Assembly: GCA_025463305.1 (NCBI GenBank)
Contig: JAOBWK010000008.1
Span: forward strand, 32,103-96,102
From: Ilumatobacteraceae bacterium
GTDB lineage: Bacteria; Actinomycetota; Acidimicrobiia; Acidimicrobiales; Ilumatobacteraceae
Direction of reading: 5' to 3'
DNA length: 64,000 nt
The stretch's first letter is position 1; the number at the start of each line of letters is the position of its first letter. Below, piece by piece: positions 17,801 through 25,438 of this stretch. The notes under the pieces are model-generated. The model was not told where the DNA came from and made no database searches. It was given only the letters and a program-made list of their open reading frames with translations. The position numbers and the translations under genes are program-made.

Positions 17801-18249
17801 CGAACACCCAGCAGATCGAAGACGGCGGCCACCAGTACATGTTCACGGTCACCGCGGTGGACCAGTTCGGCAACGTCGCCACCAGCTACAACGGCGTCGT
17901 CCACTTCTCGTCGGACGATCCGACGGCGGTCCTGCCCGCCGACGTCGCGCTGGTCAATGGCTTCGGCACGTTCACGGCGACGCTGAACTGGCTCGGCTCG
18001 ACCTCGATCTCGGTCAGTGACCCGTCGAACCCGGCCATCGCCAGCGCGACGGTGTCGGGCGTGACCGTCACGGCAGACCCCACCACCACGACGACGCCGA
18101 CCCCCACGGTGCCGCCGACGGGCGCCCTGCCGACGACCGGTTCGGACAGCGTCGGTGTGCTCTGGCCGGCGTTGATCATGCTGATCTCTGGTGGCGTGCT
18201 CCTCGGTGTGCGGTCGAGGCGTCGTCGCCCAGGGACGTCGCGGGTGTAG
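11872..18249 (+). CDS. Giant LPXTG-anchored surface protein with 13 Ig-like repeats
   Basis: A 2125-residue exported wall protein. The chosen ATG at 11872 gives a signal peptide: basic RRSADRPQRRG, hydrophobic LLTSIAVLALTVGVYGAA and an SPAHA-like cleavage site near residue 48; a GTG at 11827 is an alternative that spoils this layout. After a unique region (about 50-460) come three Ig-like domains with FTATF-type strands, then 13 repeats of about 99 residues (774-2070), and finally a Thr/Pro linker, LPTTG at 2086-2090, a hydrophobic helix and a basic tail (RSRRRRPG). Sortase would link it to peptidoglycan. No sortase gene lies in the window. The stalk-like design suggests adhesion or surface-layer function. 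A strong hairpin terminator follows. Confidence 0.9.
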   Translation: MGRPLSLATPAARRSADRPQRRGLLTSIAVLALTVGVYGAATVSPAHAVTPDITAPERLYTGVNQPFTFDGTPDPISDDTRAITVDVTDGAVCHTDPTMADYSLGGCSRVQLDLSTPESGLMFIPGSTIANTMYTNNSDVIVASTGAIIDQATDPMGGPSQVYHINGNQAQINDTLADLAFQPATDYEETSLQPTILHVVAVNGNGMASPAEHDIEIKVEGTNGAPTLTVPATPVDAAVSNGDPNDEGVAYPVDPADPPLATVVDPEMCNLTVCGAPYTNPGGVEDDDAMLLIAWLDPACGEFHLRGGSFPVHGGVLNSTVLALLTNVDTGQNPGLDLAGEQAAPILSTLGLQAQTVDLQAQPSDTSTLTNNWAGVGSLDDVRYALSQITYKAPTTEMTCTLDVAVSDLGNSGMPAPHGYVGSPIGGMDQPQPGYEIPDAKADVQAITFKVKDTHPDVTIEQTSPGLAGDPTNMPAEFTATFDQQVNQLTQGDLTIAGLGAGTVDITPVGPATTYDIKVTPSPDSTVTVSLAAGKVHATAAPMDTNDASTSTDNMVTYDHTSPPATVGGTASQTATPVIMTVDFGEAVNGAGFTGADVTVGGVSGATTAVVTPLTSSTYQLAISGMTQSGSVTAAVHAGAVKDLAGNDSLAGSGSVMWTSGNPPDMTAPTVTVEQAGSDPATTLPIPFTATFSEPVVGFTSSDVQLAGTASVGATVSISGSGPVYTINVGNVTQTGTIIASIPASSVTDLSLNSNTMPSTSVDNVVTYNKPGLATHFTVSAPPTAQRNTAFSVVVTALDASNATATTYTGPLDITSTDNTATSPSGVSLVNGTGTFSVTLNGAGNSYTVTAHDSVTNISGTSAAISLSNAALPAATHLAVTSAASTTAGNTLMVTVTALDISNATATSYAGLVHFTSTDGAATLPANAHLVNGTATFPVMLDTAGNQSVTATDTVTSSIKGTVMGVAVSPAAATHFSMSGVSSASTNSAISVTVTAKDAFNNTATGYAGTVKFASSDPMAVKPANSTLVNGAKAFNVTFKTAGMQTLTATDTVTASIAGAKSVSVTGPGAATHFSVTTSASATAGVGVTVTVTALDAANLTATSYAGTAHLTSSDGASVLGANAALVNGTGSFNATLKTAGNQTVTATDMATPSITGTTGTIAVSPAATATLTVTLPAQVNANSAFSTVVTAIDAFGNTTPAYAGTVHFTTSDVAATAPTDATLTNGVGVIPTTLKTAGSQSLTATDTVSAGITGMGSTSVSALAAAAATHFAVSAASTATAGTPTNVTVTALDGSNNPTTNYAGTVMFTAAGGTPPANSTLTNGFGIFPVTFTTAGSHTVSATDAVTSSITGVTGTIAVAAGPATNLTVSAPASDIINAPVNVTVTAFDQYGNVANGYGGVLHFTSTDPAAVLPVDAGLISGVGSFQATPKTVGSRTITATDTVTSSITGTSGTIAVSAPLPATQFGVSTTASSAAGAAVTITVTAKDTNGIPTANYTGSVHFTSTDSAAVLPANLVLVNGVGTTTATLKTAGIQTITATDTVTPSKTGVTGSINVTPASATHLTVSAPPTASNGVAVTVTVTARDQFENVATAYAGTDAITSSDGAATLPASGTLTNGSGTFAVTLHTNGSKTVTATDTVTSSITGTSAAIAVSAAPPNPATHFSVTLPASSQAGSAVAVTVTALDAGNAATSGYSGTVHLTSSDGSATLSTDTALVNGVGVLSATLRTAGNQVVTATDTTTSSITGISGIITVAAVAATHLSVTAPSTATAGSPVSAIVRALDPFGNTDTGYAGNVHITSSDASAVLPANATLVNGVGTFPVTLVGLGSSTVSATDTVTSSITGTSAAISVSNTAQGAATHLSVSAPVSATANTGFSVTVTALDAANSTASGYTGTVHFTSTSNGTLPADVALVNGVGVFPVTLTEAGPQTVTVKDTSTPSIAGTSAPIDVAAGAAVAFKLSTPVLLQVRAFNPNTQQIEDGGHQYMFTVTAVDQFGNVATSYNGVVHFSSDDPTAVLPADVALVNGFGTFTATLNWLGSTSISVSDPSNPAIASATVSGVTVTADPTTTTTPTPTVPPTGALPTTGSDSVGVLWPALIMLISGGVLLGVRSRRRRPGTSRV
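14191..18075 (+). repeat. 13 tandem repeats of about 300 bp (99 residues) in the surface-protein gene
   Basis: Each unit reads roughly ATHFSV, then VTVTALD, YAGTVHFTSSD, LPANATLVNGVGTF, TAGxQTVTATDTVT and SITGTSGTIAV. Units begin near 14191 and continue to about 18075 with a period of 96-101 residues. The pattern of alternating short beta strands is that of a bacterial Ig-like or invasin-type domain. The last unit is degenerate, with an insertion after its first strand (LLQVRAFNPNTQQIEDGG). Several units share a D-x-F/Y-G-N motif (DQYGNVA, DAFGNTT, DPFGNTD), while others have ALDAxN at that place. Confidence 0.9.
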
Positions 18250-18273
18250 CTCCCACTCCGCCCGTCGACGTGC

Positions 18274-18306
18274 AACGACCCCCGGCCTTCTCCGCCGGGG
18301 GTCGTT
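18274..18306 (+). terminator. Strong hairpin terminator
   Basis: AACGACCCCCGGC and GCCGGGGGTCGTT form a perfect 13-bp stem around a 7-base loop, 24 bases after the surface-protein stop. No long T-run follows, but the perfect GC-rich stem is typical of actinobacterial terminators. It also lies downstream of the convergent PhoD gene and could stop transcription from both sides. Confidence 0.85.
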
Positions 18307-18364
18307 CGCCGTTCCGGCTCCGGTCGCGCCGAGCTCACCCGCCGTGCCGGGAGCCGATGCTCGC

Positions 18365-19891
18365 TCAGTGCAGAGGGCGGATGTGCGGGTCGCCGTGCAT
18401 GACGACCATCTCGTTGCCGAGCACCTCGACGGTCGTGCGCTCGAGCACGGTGTCGACGAACCACCACTGCAGGTCGACCCGATCCGCGGACACCGTCGTC
18501 ACGACGTAGCCGTGGCTCTCCAGCTCGCACCACTGCAGGCCGGGGATCACGTCGACGAAGTCCCGCTCGACCTGGAGCGCGTCCGTGCGCGGCACGAGGT
18601 GCAGCTTCTCGTCGAGGTTCTGCGAGGTGATGCTCGTGGTGACGACCTCGACCACGACTGGTCGAGTCTCGTCGTCCGCGCCGGCGCCGATCGGATGGCT
18701 GAGCTCGAGCGCGAGCGACGTGTGCAGATCGCCGGCGAGCACGATGCTGCGTCCGGGGCCGGCGGCTTCGATCGCGGCCAGCAGGGCATCGCGCTCGACG
18801 GGATAGCCGTCCCACTGGTCCTCGTCGACGGCGTCCTCGGTGGCGTGCATGAACTTGAGCGCTCGCATCGAACGCTTCAGCTCGTCGGACATCCCCGGCT
18901 GCCAGGTCTGCGCGAACGGCGACGGGTTGCCGATCACCCGCCACTGCGCGGTCGAGCCGGCGATGCGCTCGACGAGCCACTCGCGCTGCTCGTGGCCGAG
19001 TGCGGTGCGGCGTGGATCCCACATCGCCTCGCCGGCGACCGGCTGATCGCGGCGGCTGCGGTAGTCCATCAGGAACAGCTCGGCCAGGTCGCCGAAGCGG
19101 ATCGTGCGGAACACCCGCTCGGGCTCGGCGGGATCGGGCTTGCGCGCGGGCAGCCACTCCCAACGCGTCTGGAACGCGGCCGCGCGGCGCACGGCCCACG
19201 GACCGTCGCGCTCCTCGTCGTGGTTGTCCGAGCCACCGCGCCAGGCGCCGTCGGCGAACTCGTGGTCGTCGAGCGAGGCGATCATCGGATGCGCTGCGTG
19301 CATGGCCTGCACGTCGGGGTCGCGGTGGTACTGCGCGTAGCGGATGCGGTAATCGTCGAGCGTGCGGCACTCGCCGAGCGGATCGAAGGGGCGGCCGATG
19401 TCGGCGCCGGGCGTCTGGTTCTTCGGCGGCGTGTTCGACGCCTCGTAGATGTAGTCGCCGAGGTGGAGGACGAAGTCGATGTCGTCGCGCTCGGCGATGC
19501 GCCCATAGACGTTGAAGAACCCGGCGTTGTACTTCGCACACGACACGAACGCGAACCGGATTTGCGGGGCGTCGGCGGGCGGCAGGGTGCGGGTGCGCCC
19601 GACGGGGGAGCGTTCGCCGCCGAACGAGAACGCGTAGAAGTAGGTGGTTCCGGGCGCGAGGCCACCGACGTCGACGTGCACCGTCCAGTCGGTCGACGGC
19701 GACGTCGTCATGGTGCCGCGGTCGACGACGTCGTGCAGACCGGCGTCGGTGGCGATCGTCCAGTCGACGGCGGCGATCGGCGCGTCGATGCCCGAGACGC
19801 GCGTCCAGATCACGACCGCGTCGAGGGTCGGATCGCCGCTGGCGACGCCGTGCTCGAATCGGGGCGCGGTGGGAGAGGGGATGCTGTCCAT
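18365..19891 (-). CDS. PhoD-family alkaline phosphatase/phosphodiesterase-like metallophosphatase
   Basis: A 508-residue protein with the PhoD layout: N-terminal beta domain starting FEHGVASGDPT and AVVIWTRV, then the metallophosphatase domain with FAFVSCAKYNAGFFN, LHLGDYIYEA, SLDDHEFADG, VIGNPSPFAQTW and LAGDLHTSLALEL, which carry the Asp, Asn, Cys and His metal ligands. PhoD enzymes hydrolyse phosphomono- and diesters, normally outside the cell after Tat export. Here no signal peptide is visible before the PhoD domain, and the sequence upstream of the ATG offers none, so this copy is either cytoplasmic or exported by another route. It is divergent from a TetR gene with a palindrome in between. 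Confidence 0.86.
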   Translation of the reverse strand: MDSIPSPTAPRFEHGVASGDPTLDAVVIWTRVSGIDAPIAAVDWTIATDAGLHDVVDRGTMTTSPSTDWTVHVDVGGLAPGTTYFYAFSFGGERSPVGRTRTLPPADAPQIRFAFVSCAKYNAGFFNVYGRIAERDDIDFVLHLGDYIYEASNTPPKNQTPGADIGRPFDPLGECRTLDDYRIRYAQYHRDPDVQAMHAAHPMIASLDDHEFADGAWRGGSDNHDEERDGPWAVRRAAAFQTRWEWLPARKPDPAEPERVFRTIRFGDLAELFLMDYRSRRDQPVAGEAMWDPRRTALGHEQREWLVERIAGSTAQWRVIGNPSPFAQTWQPGMSDELKRSMRALKFMHATEDAVDEDQWDGYPVERDALLAAIEAAGPGRSIVLAGDLHTSLALELSHPIGAGADDETRPVVVEVVTTSITSQNLDEKLHLVPRTDALQVERDFVDVIPGLQWCELESHGYVVTTVSADRVDLQWWFVDTVLERTTVEVLGNEMVVMHGDPHIRPLH

Positions 19892-19952
19892 CCGCCCATC
19901 ATCGACGCGATCGGCCCGCCGATCGTGAGTAATCGGTGCTCAATTCGGTGGG

Positions 19953-19970
19953 TGAGTGAGTGCTCACTCA
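19953..19970. promoter_or_regulatory. Palindromic operator, probably for the TetR regulator
   Basis: TGAGTGAG and CTCACTCA form a perfect 8-bp inverted repeat with a 2-bp centre (TG), 17 bases before the TetR start codon. Size and position are those of TetR-family operators that also regulate their own gene. The site could control both the TetR/ABC side and the divergent PhoD gene. Confidence 0.7.
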
Positions 19971-19987
19971 GGTATGCTCGTGCTTCG

Positions 19988-20575
19988 ATGATCACCCACG
20001 ATGCCCCCGTCCGCTCGCAGCGCGCCGCCGCCCTGCCCGCCGACGAGCGACGCGCCGCCATCATCGCCGCGACCCTGCCGCTGCTCCTCGAGCACGGCTC
20101 CGGGGTCACCACGCGGATGATCGCCGTGGCCGCCGGCATCGCCGAGGGCACGATCTTCCGGGTCTTCCCCGACAAGGACTCGCTGATCGCCGCGGCGGTG
20201 GAGACCGCGTTCGACCAGGCGCCGATGGAGGCCGCGCTGGCCGAGATCGACGCGTCGCTGTCGTTCGAGGAGCGGCTCGCGGCCGCCGTCGCCATCATCC
20301 AGCAGCGCACCAAGAACATCTGGCGGCTGGCCTCCACCGTCGGCGTCGACAAGGTCCCGCTCGAGCGGCGCCGGCCCACCGACGCGCGCAGCCTCGTCGC
20401 ACTGTTCGCGCCGGCCGCAACGCAGCTCGATCGCGATCCGCTCGATGCCGCGCGCATCCTGCGCGCGCTCACCCTCGCCGCCAGCCATCCCGCACTCATC
20501 GGCGACGAGCCGATGTCGCCCACCGAGATCGTCTCGTTGCTCCTCGACGGCATCCGCCGCCGCCCCTCCCACTGA
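19988..20575 (+). CDS. TetR-family transcriptional regulator
   Basis: A 195-residue repressor. The N-terminal helix-turn-helix is clear: RRAAIIAATLPLLLEHG, then VTTRMIAVAAGIAEGTIFRVFPDKDSLIAAAV. The C-terminal ligand-binding domain is divergent, as usual. A perfect palindrome lies just upstream and the two-gene ABC exporter begins 70 bases downstream on the same strand, so the likely job is ligand-responsive repression of that exporter and itself. The inducer cannot be inferred. Confidence 0.9.
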   Translation: MITHDAPVRSQRAAALPADERRAAIIAATLPLLLEHGSGVTTRMIAVAAGIAEGTIFRVFPDKDSLIAAAVETAFDQAPMEAALAEIDASLSFEERLAAAVAIIQQRTKNIWRLASTVGVDKVPLERRRPTDARSLVALFAPAATQLDRDPLDAARILRALTLAASHPALIGDEPMSPTEIVSLLLDGIRRRPSH

Positions 20576-20645
20576 ACGCGTCACCCCCAGAAAAACGTCA
20601 GTAGCCAGCCAGTAGCCAGTCCGAACCCAGGAAGAGTGTCCACGC

Positions 20646-22375
20646 ATGTTGGTCCGATTGCTCAAGACCTATCTCGTCAAGTACCGGTGGCTGCTCGTCG
20701 CCGTCGTGCTGCTCCAGCTGGTGCAGACGACGTGCACGCTGTACCTGCCCAGCCTGAACGCGAAGATCATCGACAAGGGCATCGCCACCGGCGATCACGG
20801 CTACATCTGGAAGATCGGCCTGGTGATGCTGGCGATCACGATGGTGCAGGTGTGCTTCTCGGTGTGCGCCGTCTACTTCGGCTCCCGCACGGCGATGGGC
20901 TTCGGGCGTGACGTGCGCAGCGGCCTGTTCCACAAGGTCACCGACTTCTCCACCCAAGAGGTCGCCATCTACGGCGCGCCGTCGTTGATCACCCGCATCA
21001 CCAACGACGTGCAGCAGGTGCAGATGCTGGTGCTGATGACGTGCACCCTGCTGGTGGCTGCACCGATCACCATCGTCGGCGGCGTCATCATGGCCCTGCG
21101 CGAAGACGTCGGGCTGTCCGGCATCCTGCTGTTCAGCGTGCCGGCCCTCACCATCGGCGTCGGGCTGGTCATCGGGCGGATGATCCCACTGTTCCGGGTG
21201 ATGCAGGAGCGCATCGACGGCATCAACCGCGTGCTGCGCGAGCAGATCGCCGGCATCCGTGTCGTGCGCGCCTTCGTCCGCGAGCCGTACGAGACGAAGC
21301 GCTTCGCGAAGGTCAACCAGGACCTCACCGACACGTCGCTGCTCGCCGGCCGGCTGATGGCCTTCATGTTCCCGATCGTGACGGTCATCCTCAACGCATC
21401 GAACGTCGCTGCACTGTGGATCGGCGCCAACCGGATCAACAGCGGGCAGATGACGATCGGTGCGCTGATCGCGTTCTTGAGCTACCTCGCCCAGATCCTG
21501 ATGTCGGTGATGATGGCCAGCTTCATGGCGGTCATGGTCCCTCGCGCTGCGGTGTGCGCCGAGCGGATCCAGGAGGTGCTCGACACCGATTCCTCCGTCG
21601 TCACCTCGGCCAACCCGGTGAAGACCGTGAGCCAGACGGGCTCGCTCGAGTTCCGCAACGTCGGCTTCCACTACCCGGGCGCCGAGGTGCCGGTGCTGTC
21701 CGACATCTCGTTCACGTCGCTCGCCGGGCAGATGACGGCGATCATCGGCAGCACGGGATCCGGCAAGACATCGCTGATCAACCTCGTGCCCCGGCTCGCC
21801 GACGCCACGTCCGGCGCGATCCTCGTCGACGGTGTCGACGTGCGCGACCTCGATCCCGACGTGCTCTGGGACCGGATCGGCATCGTGCCCCAGAAGCCGT
21901 ACCTGTTCTCCGGCACGGTGGCCAGCAACCTGCGCTACGGCAAGCCCGACGCCACCGACGACGAGCTGTGGGAGGCGCTCGAGGTCGCCCAGGCCCGCGA
22001 CTTCGTGTCGTCGATGCCCGGCGGGCTCGATGCGCGCATCGCCCAGGGCGGCACCAACGTGTCCGGCGGTCAACGCCAACGCCTCGCCATCGCGAGGGCG
22101 CTCGTGCGCAAACCGGAGATCTACCTCTTCGACGACTCGTTCTCCGCGCTCGACCTCTCGACCGACGCTCGTCTGCGTGCTGCACTGGCACCGCACGTCG
22201 CCGAGGCGACCGTCATCATCGTCGCCCAGAGAGTCTCCACCATCCGGCTGGCCGACCAGATCCTGGTGCTCGAGGACGGCGAGACCGTCGGCCTCGGCAC
22301 TCATGACCAACTGCTCGAGTCCTGTCCGACGTACGCGGAGATCGTGGCCTCCCAGGTCCAGGCGGAGGTGGCGGC

Positions 22376-22379
<4 letters not shown>
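20646..22379 (+). CDS. ABC exporter half-transporter with degenerate ATP site
   Basis: A 577-residue fused membrane-ATPase protein. About residues 1-310 form the six-helix exporter domain (FSTQEVAIYGAPSLITRITND matches the family's coupling region). The ATPase domain has Walker A GSTGSGKT at 368-375 and an intact signature SGGQ at 473-476. The Walker B aspartate (D496) is followed by Asp497 rather than the catalytic Glu, and the switch His is replaced by Gln528 (AQRVSTI). These changes mark the non-hydrolysing partner of a heterodimeric exporter such as TM287/288 or BmrCD. The partner gene overlaps by GTGA. The pair sits behind a TetR gene and likely exports a lipophilic drug or lipid. Confidence 0.92.
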
Positions 22380-24262
<1,883 letters not shown>

Positions 24263-24325
24263 CGAACGGGCTAGGTTCCGCTCGTTGCGCCGCCACGTGG
24301 CGGGCACACGTCAAAGGAGACGGAT

Positions 24326-24541
24326 GTGGCAAACGTTGACAAGTTCCTCGACAAGGCGTTCGAACAGCACGAGTTCGCAGACCTGGTGAACGCTCCGGTG
24401 TCGGCACTGCAGGGCGTGTCCGATGCCGACGGTGAGGCGCTGGCCAAGGCGCTCAACATCAAGACCATCGGCGATCTCGCCACCAACAAGTACGTCCTCT
24501 GGGCCCAGGCCATCACGACCCTCGGCGGCGGCAAGAAGTAA
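24326..24541 (+). CDS. Small helix-hairpin-helix-like protein
   Basis: A 71-residue protein starting at GTG, with a good ribosome-binding site AAAGGAGA six bases upstream, which decides this start over an out-of-frame ATG at 24324. The sequence is helical; the segment LQGVSDADGEALAKALNIKT-IGDLA resembles the helix-hairpin-helix repeat seen in DUF4332-type and DNA-binding proteins, where GVxxxxAxxL is followed by IxTIxDLA. No other domain is present. It lies 63 bases after the ABC exporter and 47 before a methyltransferase, whose start is covered by a hairpin. Function unknown. Confidence 0.75.
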   Translation: MANVDKFLDKAFEQHEFADLVNAPVSALQGVSDADGEALAKALNIKTIGDLATNKYVLWAQAITTLGGGKK

Positions 24542-24556
24542 TCCCGTTCACGTCCG

Positions 24557-24588
24557 CTCCCCACCGTGGCTCGCTCTACGGTGGGGAG
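24557..24588 (+). terminator. Hairpin ending at the methyltransferase start codon
   Basis: CTCCCCACCGT (24557-24567) and ACGGTGGGGAG (24578-24588) form a perfect 11-bp stem with a 10-base loop; the next base is the A of the ATG at 24589. The 3' arm contains GGGGAG, the only plausible ribosome-binding string for that gene. It can be read as a terminator of the small gene or as an RBS-masking hairpin. The type given is the simpler reading. Confidence 0.6.
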
Positions 24589-25407
24589 ATGGACGGCACC
24601 GACGATCGACACGACCTCGTCGAGTTCTACGACGAGTGGGCCGACGACTACGACGCCGCTCACGCCGACTGGCGAGCCACCGTGCGGGTGCACGGGACGC
24701 TGCTCGCCGAGGCGCTCGCCGCGCGTGGCATCACGGCCGGGGCCCGAGTGCTGGACTGCACGTGCGGCATCGGCACCCAGGCGATCGGCCTCGCGCTCGC
24801 CGGCTACGAGGTGAGCGGCAGCGATCTGAGCCCGCGTGAGATCGACCGGGCGCGGACAGAGGCCGAGTCCTTCGGCGTCGCCGAGTCCACCCAGTTCGCG
24901 GTGGCGGACCTGCTCGCGCTGGAGTCGACGCTGCCGGCGTCATGGCAGGCGTTCGACGCCGTCATCTCGGCCAACTCGCTGACGCACTTCGCCGACGACG
25001 ATTCGCTCGCCGCGGTGTTCACGCAGATGCGTGCGATGTGCCGGAACGGTGGCGTCGTCGTCGTCACCAACCGTGACTACGACGCGGTGGCCGACATGCG
25101 CCCGGTCTCGACCGCGGTGCAGCAGTCGGTGGTGGGCGGCATGCGCCGGGTCAGCTTCCAGCTCTGGGACTGGGCCGCGAACGGCCGCTCCTACCGGATG
25201 GAGGACGTGCTGATGACCCGCCCGGAAGCGGCCGTCGAGGGCGACGACGGGCTGTCCGTCGGCCCGTGGACGACGCGCAGCCGCGCCACCATCCTGCACG
25301 CGTGGCGCCGAGCCGACATCGAGCGCGCCGCGTTCGTGGCCGGCCTCACCGACGTCGAGTGGACCCAGCGCGGCCACCAACCCGTCGCCACGTTCATCGC
25401 CCCGTGA
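24589..25407 (+). CDS. Class I SAM-dependent methyltransferase, glycine/sarcosine N-methyltransferase-like
   Basis: A 272-residue methyltransferase beginning LVEFYDEWADDYDAAHADW. The SAM-binding motif I is VLDCTCGIGTQAIGLA followed by GYEVSGSDLSPREI, almost the wording found in glycine/sarcosine N-methyltransferases of betaine synthesis (D-C-S-C-G-I-G-T-Q). Motif II-III regions FDAVISANSLTHF and GGVVVVTNRDYDAV follow. It could methylate glycine, sarcosine or another small amine. No second betaine gene is nearby, so the substrate is open. A perfect hairpin lies directly before its ATG. Confidence 0.8.
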   Translation: MDGTDDRHDLVEFYDEWADDYDAAHADWRATVRVHGTLLAEALAARGITAGARVLDCTCGIGTQAIGLALAGYEVSGSDLSPREIDRARTEAESFGVAESTQFAVADLLALESTLPASWQAFDAVISANSLTHFADDDSLAAVFTQMRAMCRNGGVVVVTNRDYDAVADMRPVSTAVQQSVVGGMRRVSFQLWDWAANGRSYRMEDVLMTRPEAAVEGDDGLSVGPWTTRSRATILHAWRRADIERAAFVAGLTDVEWTQRGHQPVATFIAP

Positions 25408-25438
25408 CCGACACCGCAACCGACCGACTGGCCCGGAT

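Noticed and set aside
24291..24302. CGCCACGTGGCG palindrome as a relative of the CACGTG elements
   Set aside because: Only the six-base core is shared; the flanks do not match.
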